Positions 1 through 8,918 are shown, counted from the stretch's first letter. The stretch: DNA of 64,000 nt from Rhodocyclaceae bacterium (GCA_020445745.1 JAGRGB010000029.1:62001-126000), one strand, 5' to 3'. Numbers and translations: made by a program. The notes: generated by a model from the letters alone, not told the origin.

Positions 1-2557
1 CACGCAGCATGTCGAGCACTGGGTCGGCGATGTCGTGCTGCAGGCACAGCACCCTCAGCGCCGAGCAGCGCTGGCCGGCCGAATCGAAGCCCGACGCCAG
101 GACGTCGGCCACCACCTGCTCGGGCAGGGCCGTCGAGTCGACGATCATCGCATTCTGCCCGCCGGTCTCGGCGATCAGCGGCACCTCTCCGCCGCGCGCG
201 GCGAGGCTTCGGTTGATCAGCCGCGCGACCTCGGTGGAGCCGGTGAACATCACGCCTCGCACCCGGGCGTCGGCCGCTAGCGAGGCGCCGACGGTCTCGC
301 CGCGGCCCGGCAGCAGCTGCAGCACCTCGCCGGGCACGCCGGCGCGATGCAGCAGGCGCACCGCCGCGGCGGCGATCAGCGGCGTCTGCTCGGCCGGCTT
401 GGCCAGCACCGGGTTGCCGGCCGCCAGCGCAGCCGTCACCTGGCCGGTGAAGATCGCCAGCGGGAAGTTCCACGGGCTGATGCACGCCACCGGCCCCAGC
501 GGCGGGTGGGTGGCGGCGTCGAAGCCGCGCGCGCGGGCGGCGTAGTAGCGGCAGAAATCCACCGCCTCGCGTACCTCCGCGACGGCATTTGCCCAGCTCT
601 TGCCCGCCTCTCGCACCGCCAACGCGATCAGCGCGTGGCTCTCGCCCTCGAACAGATCGGCAGCCCGCGCGAGGCAGGCACAGCGCTCGCCGGCGGGGCT
701 CGCCGCCCATGCCGCGGCGGCGCCGGCGGCACGTTCCAGCGCCGCCGCGATCGCCGCCGCATCGGCCTCGACCACATGGCCGACCAGATCGCCACGGTCG
801 GCCGGGTTGATCACCGCCAGTCGCGTCCCGCGGACGGCCTGCGGCGCGCCGGCGCACGCGACAGGATGCGACGCGCGGCTGACCGCCAGGGCCGCGGCGA
901 CGGCCAGGCGTTCGCGCTCGCTGGCGAGGTCGTGCCCCGCGGCGTTGGCGCGCTCGCTGCCGTAGAGATCCCCCGGCAGCGCAATGCGCGGGTGCGGCGA
1001 ACCGCCCAGCACGGCGGCCCGGCCCACCGGGTCGGCGACCAGTTCGGCGACCGGCACGCGGCTGTCGACGATGCGGTTGACGAAGCTCGAGTTGGCACCG
1101 TTTTCGAGCAGCCGGCGCACCAGGTAGGCGAGCAGCGTCCGGTAACCGCCGACGGGGGCGTAGATGCGCACCAGCCGGTGGCGCTGGGGGTGACCCACGA
1201 TCTGGTCGTAGAGACCCTCGCCCATGCCGTGCAGGCACTGGAACTCGTAGTCGCCGGCCTGCCAGCCGCTGCCGGCGATGGCCATCACCGCGGCCAGCGT
1301 GTGGGCATTGTGGGTGGCGAACTGCGGATAGGCCGCATCACGCGCGGCGAGCAGGCGGCGCGCGCAAGCGAGGTAGGCGACGTCGGTATAGACCTTGCGC
1401 GTGTAGACCGGGTAGCCGGCGAGGCCGTCCTGCTGGGCGCGCTTGATCTCGGCGTCCCAGTAGGCGCCCTTGACCAGCCGGACCATCAGCCGCCGCCGGC
1501 AGGCACGTGCCACGCCGACGACATGATCGATCACCGCCGGCGCACGCTTCTGGTAGGCCTGGACGACGAACCCGAGGCCGGCCCAGTCCGCCAGCGCCGG
1601 GTCCTCGGCGAGGGCCTCGAGCAGGTCGAGGGACAGATCGAGCCGCTCGGCCTCCTCGGCGTCGATGTTGAGCCCGATGTCGTGGCGGCGCGCCTGCAGG
1701 CACAGCCCGCGCAGCACCGGCAGCAGTTCGTCGAACACGCGGTCGCGCTGGCTCCAGGTGTAGCGCGGGTGCAGCGCCGAGAGCTTGACCGAGATACCGT
1801 TGCGGTCGATCACGCCGTGGCCCGTCGCGGCGCCACCGATCGCCGCGATGGCCCGCTGGTAGGCTGCCAGATAGCGGGCCGCGTCGTCGGCGGTCATCGC
1901 GGCCTCGCCGAGCATGTCGAAGGAGTAGCGGTAGCCGCGAACCGCGCGCGGCTTGCCGCGGGCGAGCGCCTCGTCGATGTCGCGTCCGGTGACGAACTGC
2001 TCGCCGAGCAGGCGCATCGCCAGGTCCAGGCCCTTGCGGATCAGCGGCTCGCCGCCGCGCGCGATCAGCCGGGCCAGCGCCCTCGACAGCCCCGCCGCGC
2101 TGCTGGTGGCGGTCAGCCGGCCGGTGATCAACAGGCCCCAGGTGGCGGCGTTGACGAACAGCGATGGGCTGTGGCCGACATGGGCCTCCCAGTCGCCGCC
2201 CGACAGCTTGTCGCGGATCAGGCGGTCGGTCGTGGCCCGGTCCGGCACCCGCAGCAGCGCCTCGGCGAGACACATCAGCGCCACGCCCTCCTGGGACGAC
2301 AGCGAGAATTCCTGCATCAGCGCGTCGACACCGCTCGAGCGCGTGCGGGTTGCGCGCAATTCGCGCACCAGCTCGCTGGCAAGCGCTTCGGCCTGTGCCC
2401 GCTCGCTGTCGGACAGACGGGCCTCGGCGAGCAGCGGCGGCACGCATTTCGGCTCTGGCGTGCGCCATGCCGCTTCGATCGCCAGACGGGTTTCCGGACG
2501 CGGCGCCGCGGGCAGGGCGGCCTGGCGTGCTGCTGTGGGGTCGGTGGTGGTGGTCAC
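1..2557 (-). CDS. putA: Bifunctional proline dehydrogenase / L-glutamate gamma-semialdehyde dehydrogenase PutA, C-terminus outside the window
   Basis: Oxidises proline to glutamate in two coupled steps, an FAD-dependent proline dehydrogenase followed by an NAD-dependent P5C dehydrogenase. About 852 codons are present; the gene runs off the left edge. The GTG start at 2557 follows a GGAG motif. The protein enters the PutA core almost at once: QEFSLSSQEGVALMCLAEAL lies near residue 80, LVKGAYWDAEIKRAQ in the PRODH barrel, and SAGQRCSALRVL carries the P5CDH catalytic Cys (codon 65-67, residue about 831). E. coli PutA has a ribbon-helix-helix DNA-binding segment of about 50 residues before this core. 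It is absent here, so this PutA should be enzymatic only and not self-repressing. A damaged Lrp/AsnC gene is divergent to it, and a glutamate/aspartate transporter operon lies beyond that. Confidence 0.96.
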   Translation of the reverse strand, partial: MTTTTDPTAARQAALPAAPRPETRLAIEAAWRTPEPKCVPPLLAEARLSDSERAQAEALASELVRELRATRTRSSGVDALMQEFSLSSQEGVALMCLAEALLRVPDRATTDRLIRDKLSGGDWEAHVGHSPSLFVNAATWGLLITGRLTATSSAAGLSRALARLIARGGEPLIRKGLDLAMRLLGEQFVTGRDIDEALARGKPRAVRGYRYSFDMLGEAAMTADDAARYLAAYQRAIAAIGGAATGHGVIDRNGISVKLSALHPRYTWSQRDRVFDELLPVLRGLCLQARRHDIGLNIDAEEAERLDLSLDLLEALAEDPALADWAGLGFVVQAYQKRAPAVIDHVVGVARACRRRLMVRLVKGAYWDAEIKRAQQDGLAGYPVYTRKVYTDVAYLACARRLLAARDAAYPQFATHNAHTLAAVMAIAGSGWQAGDYEFQCLHGMGEGLYDQIVGHPQRHRLVRIYAPVGGYRTLLAYLVRRLLENGANSSFVNRIVDSRVPVAELVADPVGRAAVLGGSPHPRIALPGDLYGSERANAAGHDLASERERLAVAAALAVSRASHPVACAGAPQAVRGTRLAVINPADRGDLVGHVVEADAAAIAAALERAAGAAAAWAASPAGERCACLARAADLFEGESHALIALAVREAGKSWANAVAEVREAVDFCRYYAARARGFDAATHPPLGPVACISPWNFPLAIFTGQVTAALAAGNPVLAKPAEQTPLIAAAAVRLLHRAGVPGEVLQLLPGRGETVGASLAADARVRGVMFTGSTEVARLINRSLAARGGEVPLIAETGGQNAMIVDSTALPEQVVADVLASGFDSAGQRCSALRVLCLQHDIADPVLDMLR

Positions 2558-2610
2558 GCGGGCGAACTCCGGAAGTCGATCGGCAGGCCTGGGCGCAGCC
2601 GGATCAATGA

Positions 2611-2640
2611 CCTATATTCTTCGTCATTTGCATCAGTCAA
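2611..2640 (-). promoter_or_regulatory. Probable sigma70 promoter of putA
   Basis: On the minus strand a -35-like TTGACT (2635-2640) is followed after 18 bases by TATAGG (2611-2616); a 17-base spacing to ATATAG is also possible. It lies about 55 bases upstream of the putA GTG, in the AT-richer gap between putA and the divergent regulator. Inferred from consensus match only. Confidence 0.5.
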
Positions 2641-2684
2641 TGGATTCATAGTTCGGCCTCAAACGGCCAGTTGATCTGAATTGA

Positions 2685-3254
2685 ATCTCAGTTTCAGACG
2701 AATCGACTACTCGAACGGATCGCATCGACCTCAAGATTCTCGCGGATCTGCAAGCCGACGCGCGACTGTCGACGGTCGAGCTTTCGCGCCGCGTGGGGCT
2801 TACCAAGACGCCGTGCGCCGAGCATGTGCGGCGGCTTGAGCGCAGCGGCGTGATCCGTGGCAGCCGCGCCGAACTCGCTCCCGAGGCAATGGGCGTCGAC
2901 CACATCGTGATGGTGCAGGTGCTGCTGAACAGCGCCACCGCCCTCGACCTGCGACTGGTCAACGAGGCGGTACGGAGGATCCCGGAGATCGAGTCCTGCC
3001 ACATGATCGCCGGCGACTTCGATTACCTGCCGAAGGTGCGCACCAAAGACATTAAGGAGTACCGCAGGATCATGGCCGGGGGCGTGGAGCGGGGCCTCCG
3101 GCCCCTACGGCGGGTCGTCCAGTGTCGATATCGCGGGCCTGGTGGTCTATCTCAGCGTTCTGACGATCAGCACGCTGCTGGAGCTGTTCGCCTTTCTTGC
3201 GCATCCGGCGACACGCCGGTTCTCGGGCCGCATGAAGCCAGCCGCGCGTCGTGA
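2685..3254 (+). pseudogene. Lrp/AsnC-family regulator (PutR-like), apparently degraded at both ends
   Basis: The frame encodes a clear Lrp/AsnC N-terminus: RIDLKILADLQADARLSTVE, then VGLTKTPCAEHVRRLERSGV (helix-turn-helix), then the RAM domain up to GDFDYLPKVRTKDIKEYRRI. In betaproteobacteria such a gene divergent from putA usually encodes its proline-responsive activator. Two defects are visible. The frame opens after a TGA at 2682-2684 with no ATG, GTG or TTG until the GTG at 2793, which lies inside the helix-turn-helix. After about position 3095 the frame continues into sequence unlike the last RAM strand and helix. Another frame there reads as a hydrophobic tail (VVYLSVLTISTLLELFAF) of something else. 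A rare start codon such as ATC, or a sequencing error, could rescue the 5' end but would not explain the 3' divergence. Confidence 0.65.
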
Positions 3255-3323
3255 GGGGAATTGGCGCGTGGAGAGAGGCAGATCGACCCATTCGAACGGG
3301 CGATGGGGTCGGGCGCCCTCGGG

Positions 3324-3342
3324 GCAGGCATCGAATGCCTGC
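3324..3342 (-). terminator. Inverted repeat downstream of gltL, possible weak terminator
   Basis: A perfect 8-bp stem with a 3-base loop (GCAGGCAT-CGA-ATGCCTGC) lies about 35 bases past the gltL stop. There is no clear T-tract, so an intrinsic terminator is only a possibility. Confidence 0.3.
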
Positions 3343-3376
3343 AAAGCCGGGAAAACTGCGACCTGCCCCGCAGGCG

Positions 3377-4105
3377 TCAATGATCCAGGATCTTCGCTAG
3401 GAACTGCTGGGCGCGCTCGGAGCGCGGGTTGCCGAAGAAGGCATCCTTGCCGTCGTCCTCGACGATGCGGCCGGCGTCCATGAAGATGACGCGATTGGCG
3501 ACCTTGCGGGCGAAACCCATTTCGTGTGTCACGCACATCATGGTCATGCCCTCATTGGCGAGTTCGACCATTACGTCCAGGACTTCGTTGATCATCTCAG
3601 GGTCGAGTGCCGAAGTCGGTTCGTCGAACAGCATGCAGATGGGGTCCATGGAGAGGGCCCGGGCGATTGCCACCCGCTGCTGCTGGCCGCCGGAGAGCTG
3701 ACCGGGAAACTTGGCCGCATGGGCCTTGAGTCCGACACGGTCGAGCATCTTGAGGCCACGCTCGACGGCTTCTTCCCGCCTGCGGCCGAGCACCTTGATC
3801 TGGGCGATCGACAGGTTGTCGGTGATGCTCATGTGCGGGAACAGCTCGAAGTGCTGGAACACCATGCCGACGCGCGAGCGCAGCTTGGGCAGGTTGGTGC
3901 CGGGGCTGGCCACCGAGGTGCCGTCCACCAGGATGTCGCCCTTCTGGAACGGCTCCAGCGCGTTGACGCACTTGATCAGCGTTGACTTGCCGGAGCCGGA
4001 GGGGCCGCACACCACCACCACCTCGCCCTTGGCCACCTTGGTGGTGCAGTCGGTGAGCACCTGGAACTGGCCGTAACACTTGGAAATGTTGTTGATCTCG
4101 ATCAT
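3377..4105 (-). CDS. gltL: Glutamate/aspartate ABC transporter, ATP-binding protein
   Basis: Cytoplasmic ATPase of a polar amino acid importer. The 242 residues match the family length. Visible motifs are Walker A GPSGSGKST (about 34-42), the Q-loop, the signature LSGGQQQRVAIARAL, Walker B CMLFDEPTSALDPE and the switch His in CVTHEMGFA. The ATG at 4105 is preceded by GGAG. It is the last gene of a four-gene operon (binding protein, two permeases, ATPase). Substrate is assigned from overall similarity to GltL/AatP-type ATPases and the neighbouring GltI-like binding protein; general polar amino acid transport remains possible. Confidence 0.93.
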   Translation of the reverse strand: MIEINNISKCYGQFQVLTDCTTKVAKGEVVVVCGPSGSGKSTLIKCVNALEPFQKGDILVDGTSVASPGTNLPKLRSRVGMVFQHFELFPHMSITDNLSIAQIKVLGRRREEAVERGLKMLDRVGLKAHAAKFPGQLSGGQQQRVAIARALSMDPICMLFDEPTSALDPEMINEVLDVMVELANEGMTMMCVTHEMGFARKVANRVIFMDAGRIVEDDGKDAFFGNPRSERAQQFLAKILDH

Positions 4106-4123
4106 GTCGGCAGCTCCGGGCGG

Positions 4124-4804
4124 TCAGCGGATGATGGCAACTTTCGCCTGGAGTCGCTTGACCAGGCGGGAGAGCAGGAAGCAGATGACGAAATAGACCA
4201 CGGCCACGGTGGTGTACATCTCCACCGGCCGCAGATCGCGCTGGGTGATCTTGTCGGCCGCGCCGAAAAAGTCGGTGGCGCCGATGGCGTACACCAGCGA
4301 AATGTCCTGGAACAGCACGATGGTCTGCGTCAACAGCACCGGCAGCATGTTGCGGAAAGCCTGCGGCAGCACCACGTAGCGCATGGTCTGGGCGTAGGTG
4401 AAGCCCAGCGCGTAGCCGGCCCCGACCTGGCCGCGGGGTACCGACTGGATGCCCGAACGCATGATCTCCGAGTAATAGGCGGCCTCGAAGATGGCGAAAG
4501 TGAAATACGCCGACTTCTCCGCACCGATCGGGGTGAGTTCGCCGGTGATGAGTTGAAGCACCAGCGGGATGATCAGGAAGAAGGCCAGGATCACCTGCAC
4601 CAGCGGGATGCTGCGGAAGAAGTTCACATAGGCGGCCGCGACCAATTGCAGGGCCTTCTTCGAGGACAGCCGCATCAGCGCCAGCAGCGTGCCGAGCACG
4701 ATCCCGCCGACCATCGCCACCACCGTGACCTGTACCGTGTATTGCAGGCCTTCCGCGAGAAAGCGCCAGTTTTCGCTGATGACGGAAAAGTCGAACGCTT
4801 CCAT
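4124..4804 (-). CDS. gltK: Glutamate/aspartate ABC transporter, permease GltK
   Basis: Inner-membrane permease of the HisMQ/polar amino acid type, 226 residues. Several hydrophobic segments are visible, e.g. VTVVAMVGGIVLGTLLALMR and LVQVILAFFLIIPLVLQLI. The EAA-type loop, which contacts the ATPase, reads QVGAGYALGFTYAQTMRYVV with PQAFRNMLPVLLTQ after it. A strong AAGGAGG lies 9 bases before the ATG at 4804, and only one base separates it from the stop of the preceding permease gene, so the two are translationally coupled. It should pair with GltJ to form the channel. Confidence 0.93.
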   Translation of the reverse strand: MEAFDFSVISENWRFLAEGLQYTVQVTVVAMVGGIVLGTLLALMRLSSKKALQLVAAAYVNFFRSIPLVQVILAFFLIIPLVLQLITGELTPIGAEKSAYFTFAIFEAAYYSEIMRSGIQSVPRGQVGAGYALGFTYAQTMRYVVLPQAFRNMLPVLLTQTIVLFQDISLVYAIGATDFFGAADKITQRDLRPVEMYTTVAVVYFVICFLLSRLVKRLQAKVAIIR

Positions 4805-4805
4805 C

Positions 4806-5543
4806 TCAGTGACCTCCTTGGCCGCCCGAGATGTAGCCGGGGACCCGGGTGCGCTTTTCCACCACCGCCAGGATGCGGTTCATGGTGAATGCCAGGGTGA
4901 AGTAGATCAGGGTCACGACGATGGTGATCTCCAGCACCTGCGAGGTCTTCTCGATGATCTGCTTGTACTGGAAGTAGAGTTCAAGAATGCCCACCGCGTA
5001 GGTCACCGAGGAATTCTTGAAGATGTTCATGGATTCCGAGGTGAGGGCCGGCAGGACGATGCGGTAGGCCATCGGCAGGCGTACGTAGCGGTAGGTCTGC
5101 CACTCCGTGAAGCCCAGCGCGAGTCCGGCGTTGCGCTGGCCCCGCGGCAGGGAGTTGATGCCGGACTTGACCTGTTCGGCAATCCGGGCCGCGGTGTAGA
5201 GGCCCAGCCCGACGATCGCGGTGACGTAGTAGGGAAGCTCCTGCTTGACCCACATGCCCGCCTTTTCGGGCAGGAACTCGGGAAACACGAAGAACCACAT
5301 GAAGAGCTGCACGATCAGCGGTACGTTGCGAAATATGTCGACGTAGATGTCGCCGATGGCCACCAGGCGACGGTCCGGCGTGGTGCGCATGATGCCGAGT
5401 ACCGAACCGAGAGCCATCGCCAGTGCCAGCCCGCCCAGCGACACGACCGTGGTCCACGTCATGCCGCTCAGGATCCATTCGTAATAGCGCAGGCCGTCGT
5501 CGCCTTCCTGGAAGAAGAACATCCAGTTCCAGTGGTAGTTCAT
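4806..5543 (-). CDS. gltJ: Glutamate/aspartate ABC transporter, permease GltJ
   Basis: First of the two permeases, 245 residues, starting MNYHWNWMFFFQEG as is common in GltJ. It carries membrane segments and the EAA loop NAGLALGFTEWQTYRYVRLP. The ATG at 5543 follows AGGAGAACCCC, a good ribosome binding site. It lies 63 bases after the binding-protein stop and immediately before gltK. It forms the transmembrane channel with GltK and takes substrate from GltI. Confidence 0.93.
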   Translation of the reverse strand: MNYHWNWMFFFQEGDDGLRYYEWILSGMTWTTVVSLGGLALAMALGSVLGIMRTTPDRRLVAIGDIYVDIFRNVPLIVQLFMWFFVFPEFLPEKAGMWVKQELPYYVTAIVGLGLYTAARIAEQVKSGINSLPRGQRNAGLALGFTEWQTYRYVRLPMAYRIVLPALTSESMNIFKNSSVTYAVGILELYFQYKQIIEKTSQVLEITIVVTLIYFTLAFTMNRILAVVEKRTRVPGYISGGQGGH

Positions 5544-5606
5544 GGGGTTCTCCTGCCGCGGGGGGGCTGGCGGGAACGCGGCATGCGCTGCGACCCGCCC
5601 CGGAAA

Positions 5607-6503
5607 TTACTCGACGCCCTTGTCCGTCGGGTGTGCTATGGCTTCTTTCAGCGCTGCGCTCATGGGGAAGTTGAGGTTCACATTGCGCGGCGGTATCGGG
5701 CTCATGAACCACTTGTTGTAGAGCTTTTCGACTTCGCCCGAGGCCATTATCGCGGTGACGGCCTTGTCCACCAGCGCCTTGAAGCTCGGATCGTCCTTGC
5801 GAAGCATGACGCCATAGGGCTCGTCGCGCAGCGACGGGCCGACGATGGCGAAGTCGGCAGGGTTCTTCGAGCTGGCGATCAGCCCGGCGAGCAGGATGTC
5901 GTCCATGACAAATGCGGCGGCCCGACCGCTGGCGACCATCAGGAAGGAGTCGGCGTGGTCCTTGCCGTAGAGGTTGCGGACATCGATCGATTTGCCCCGT
6001 TCGTTCTTCTTGATCAGTCCGTCGGAGGTGGTGCCGGTGGTGGTGGCGACCGGCTTGCCGTCGAGATCGCCAAGGTCCTTGACGCCGGAATCCTTGCGCA
6101 CGGCCATCCGCACGCTGGTAATGAACGGAGTGACGCTGAACGCCACCTGCTGTTGCCGGGCCACGCTGTTGGTGGTGGACCCGCACTCCAGGTCAATGGT
6201 GCCGTTCTGCATCAGCGGGATTCGGTTCTGCGAGGTGACGGGCTGGTATTTCACTTGCAGCGAAGGCAGCTTGAGCTCGCCCTTGACCGCATCGACGATC
6301 TCGGCGCAGATGTCCATCATGTAGCCGATCGGCTTCTGGTCCGCGTCCAGATAGGAGAAGGGCACGGAAGACTCCCGGTGCCCGACCACGATGGCACCCG
6401 ATGCCTTGATTTTCTCCAGCGTCGTTTCGGCAAGAGCGCTTTGCGACAGGGTGCACAGGGCCGCGACGGCGGTGGAGGCAATGAGAAGGGAGCGGGTTTT
6501 CAT
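5607..6503 (-). CDS. gltI: Glutamate/aspartate ABC transporter, periplasmic binding protein
   Basis: Class II periplasmic solute-binding protein of 298 residues. A signal peptide of about 25 residues ends at SQSALA. The SBP_bac_3 fold follows: GAIVVGHRESSVPFSYLD opens lobe 1, IDLECGSTTNS and FVMDDILLAGL are family landmarks, and EKLYNKWFMSPIPP is near the end. GAGGAGAACACCG precedes the ATG at 6503, the strongest start in the operon, as expected for the most abundant component. It heads the operon gltI-J-K-L. Placement next to putA suggests coordinated handling of glutamate and proline; the regulatory link is inference. Confidence 0.94.
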   Translation of the reverse strand: MKTRSLLIASTAVAALCTLSQSALAETTLEKIKASGAIVVGHRESSVPFSYLDADQKPIGYMMDICAEIVDAVKGELKLPSLQVKYQPVTSQNRIPLMQNGTIDLECGSTTNSVARQQQVAFSVTPFITSVRMAVRKDSGVKDLGDLDGKPVATTTGTTSDGLIKKNERGKSIDVRNLYGKDHADSFLMVASGRAAAFVMDDILLAGLIASSKNPADFAIVGPSLRDEPYGVMLRKDDPSFKALVDKAVTAIMASGEVEKLYNKWFMSPIPPRNVNLNFPMSAALKEAIAHPTDKGVE

Positions 6504-7543
6504 TCGGTGTTCTCCTCGATCGGGACGGGCGGCGTTGGCCGCTGGGCGGTGCCGCTGCGCCGGAGTCAGGCGGCCGGCACAGGCAACGAATTAAATATAG
6601 AAAATGACCGACCGGGCTGCTTGGTGAGATGACCCAGCGACGCGGGTTTCCGGCCGCTGCCCGAATGCCGTTTGGGTTGCCGTCGCACGCGTTGGATGGA
6701 CCGGCGCCACCCGAAGCCTGGCAGCAACCGCAGGGCGTCCGGGCATGCAGCTTGGCGGTTGCGCGCTACGCGCGGCGAGCAGCGGGCCGCGGACGGCGAT
6801 GCGCGGGCACTTCGCATGCGTCATCCCGCGTGTGGCCGAAATTGCCCGGCAGATATCGGCGGGGCGGGCGCGATGGGTCGAACGCGTCCAGGAACCAAGG
6901 GGTTCGGTCTAGCAAAGAAGGTACCAAGGGGTTCGGTCTAGCAAAGTAGCATCCAGCAGACTGCTGAACGATTTGCGGCAGCCGTCGACAGCGCAGCCGG
7001 CGGCCAAACGACCCCTCCTGGCCGGTGCCATTGGACGGGCCGATCCCGCAGGCCATCGGCAGCTTCAAGAGTGGAGCGGTCTCGTGGATGTCACCTTCCG
7101 AACGAGCGTGATCGGCCGGTCGTGGCCGTCATGGACAGATGTTCATAACGGCCATCATCTGCCCATTACATCAGGAATTGGAGAGACCTGTTACTGGATT
7201 GGCTTCTCCACTCCGGAAACTGCCGGACTGCCTATGGAAGCGACTCGGCCATGGCGGCCACTCGACCCTTTCCAGACCGGACATTCGTCGGTAGAGCCAT
7301 CGGCGAAGAAGCTGCCGTTGGGTACATTCGAAACAAGTTGTCGATTGAGCGGCAGGTTCTATGGCGGACCGGTCGGCCAACCCTGTGTCGTGTCGGACAG
7401 CCCCCCGGCCACAACCCGCCGGTGACGGCATTTCCGAGTAGACGACGCTCAAGCGGAAATTGAACCCGTAAGCGGCCATTCGGCATGAGAAGCCGATTTT
7501 CACCAACGACGGAGTCGGCAGCGAGCCGCCGGACACCTACGGC
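6504..7543. other. Gene-free stretch of about 1 kb
   Basis: No reading frame here has convincing protein character on either strand, although several open frames exist because GC is high. It contains the 29-bp tandem repeat described separately. Around 7267-7481 the minus strand has several short GAATG-N-CC-type blocks (near 7287, 7330 and 7481) resembling decayed intergenic repeats. An AT-rich patch at 6588-6605 (minus TATATTTAATT) could belong to the gltI promoter, but no clear -35 is visible. Confidence 0.6.
6894..6946. repeat. Tandem direct repeat, 24-bp core with 29-bp period
   Basis: The 24-base core ACCAAGGGGTTCGGTCTAGC plus AAAG occurs exactly at 6894-6917 and 6923-6946. The 5' part contains a short inverted repeat (GAACC-AAGG-GGTTC) in the first copy. 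It lies in a gene-free region and no function is evident. Confidence 0.85.
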
Positions 7544-8140
7544 TCAAGGCATGTAGAGCGATTCGTAGAAACCGCTGGTCTTGAGACGAATTGTCACCGG
7601 CGTGTCCCCCCGGTTCTCCCAGTACCAGCCATGCACACCCTTGAATGGCGCTTCAAAGCTTCCGCCGGCGCTTGCCTGAGACTCGCCGATCCAGAAACTG
7701 GTGAAGACGTCCTTGGGGGCGTTGGGCGGTTCGCCGTGCATATCGAAATAGACCGGACCGCCTTCGGCTTCCCACTGGAAGACGAAGCTCTGGCCCTGCT
7801 CCATCACCGCCTTGATCTCGGCGCCCTGGTGTGGCGCGAGCGGCAGCTCGATGGCGTCGCTGCGATAGGAAGTTGTGCTCTTCAGCACTGGGCCGCGCGC
7901 AGCCGGCGCGCCGAAGGTGGCGCCGGCATCGGCCGCATGCAAGGCGGTCAGGCCCAGCGCCCTGCCGACTCCGGTCGGATCGATGCCGTATTCGGCCGGC
8001 AGGATGGCGCCCACCAGCAGCGCGCCGGCAATCGCCAGCGCGACGAGGCTGGCCTTCACGAGGCTCTTGTTCGACGGCAGTCCGTCGGGATCCAGGTCGG
8101 CGATGTCGTGCAGTTCGTGATGGGGGTGTGGTTCGTTCAT
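7544..8140 (-). CDS. Membrane-anchored periplasmic protein next to HupE/UreJ (transmembrane anchor protein)
   Basis: 198 residues. A His/Asp-rich cytoplasmic start (MNEPHPHHELHDIADLD) is followed by one membrane helix (about 30-48, LVALAIAGALLVGAIL). The periplasmic domain includes ELPLAPHQGAEIKAVMEQGQ and ends with GVHGWYWENRGDTPVTIRLK. The ATG at 8140 has a GAGAGG site and lies 10 bases after the HupE stop, so the two should be co-translated. From memory, proteins of this kind recur beside HupE/UreJ genes; their biochemical role is not established. The N-terminal histidines and the metal-regulated context suggest a part in metal (nickel, cobalt or copper) handling. Confidence 0.8.
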   Translation of the reverse strand: MNEPHPHHELHDIADLDPDGLPSNKSLVKASLVALAIAGALLVGAILPAEYGIDPTGVGRALGLTALHAADAGATFGAPAARGPVLKSTTSYRSDAIELPLAPHQGAEIKAVMEQGQSFVFQWEAEGGPVYFDMHGEPPNAPKDVFTSFWIGESQASAGGSFEAPFKGVHGWYWENRGDTPVTIRLKTSGFYESLYMP

Positions 8141-8150
8141 TTCCGGCCTC

Positions 8151-8876
8151 TCAAGAATTGATGGCGTATCCGGTGAATTGGTAGCCGACCAGCGTGAAGC
8201 CCGCGGCCATCAGCAGCACGTTCGACGCGAAGGCCTGGCGCGCGAAGGCGTGGTGCAAGCGCCAGAAGTCCATCAGGATCAGGATCGCGCTCAGGGCCAG
8301 GATCTGGCCGATCTCGACGCCCACGTTGAAGGCCAGGATGTTGGCCACCAGGCCGTCCGCGGGCAGTTCGAAATCCTGCAGCTTGGTGGCCAGCCCGAAA
8401 CCGTGGAACAGGCCGAAGATCAGCACGGCGGCCCTGGTGTCGGGCTGGAAGCCGAACCAGACCTTGTAGGCCCCCAGGTTGTCGAGTGCCTTGTAGACCA
8501 CCGACAGTCCGATGATGGCATCGACGATGTACGGATTGACGTGGGTGCCACTCAGCACCCCGTAGAGCAGCGTCGAACTGTGGCCCACCGCGAACAGTGT
8601 GACGTAGATCGCCACGTCCTTGAGGCGGTAGAGGAAGAAGATCACCCCGACCAGGAACAGCAGGTGGTCGTATCCCGTGGCCATGTGCTTGGCACCCAGA
8701 TAGACGAAGGGCAGCAGCTGGGTGCCGGAGGATTGCTCGATGAAGCGGGCATCGCCCTCGGCGACGCCGTGGGCCAAGACGGTCACCGCGGCGACGAGGA
8801 GGAGCGCGGCGAGCACGACGCCACGCCAGCGGGTGCGGCGCGGGACGGAGGTCAGTTTGGAAATCGCCGGGGGCAC
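8151..8876 (-). CDS. HupE/UreJ-family membrane protein
   Basis: 241-residue polytopic inner-membrane protein of the HupE/UreJ_2 type. Landmarks are the N-terminal helix, FVYLGAKHMATGYDHLLFLV with the conserved HxxxGxDH motif, AVGHSSTLLYGV and GLFHGFGLATKLQDFELPAD. HupE and UreJ proteins are associated with nickel (or cobalt) transport for hydrogenase and urease, and the His/Asp motif is thought to bind metal. No hydrogenase or urease gene is in this window, so the use here is unknown. The start is GTG at 8876 after GGAAGG. It lies in the same direction as the repressor and the His-rich exporter upstream. Confidence 0.88.
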   Translation of the reverse strand: MPPAISKLTSVPRRTRWRGVVLAALLLVAAVTVLAHGVAEGDARFIEQSSGTQLLPFVYLGAKHMATGYDHLLFLVGVIFFLYRLKDVAIYVTLFAVGHSSTLLYGVLSGTHVNPYIVDAIIGLSVVYKALDNLGAYKVWFGFQPDTRAAVLIFGLFHGFGLATKLQDFELPADGLVANILAFNVGVEIGQILALSAILILMDFWRLHHAFARQAFASNVLLMAAGFTLVGYQFTGYAINS

Positions 8877-8918
8877 GGTCCTTCCAGTGCAGTTGATCGG
8901 TGGGCCGGCTTTCGGTTT

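Noticed and set aside
347-2674. 775-codon plus-strand frame opposite putA
   Set aside because: It is the mirror of the putA coding strand. Arg/Gln/Gly/His-rich composition with no motifs is typical of antisense frames in high-GC DNA.
4689-6632. 647-codon plus-strand frame opposite the glt operon
   Set aside because: Antisense to four well-supported transporter genes; no domain content.
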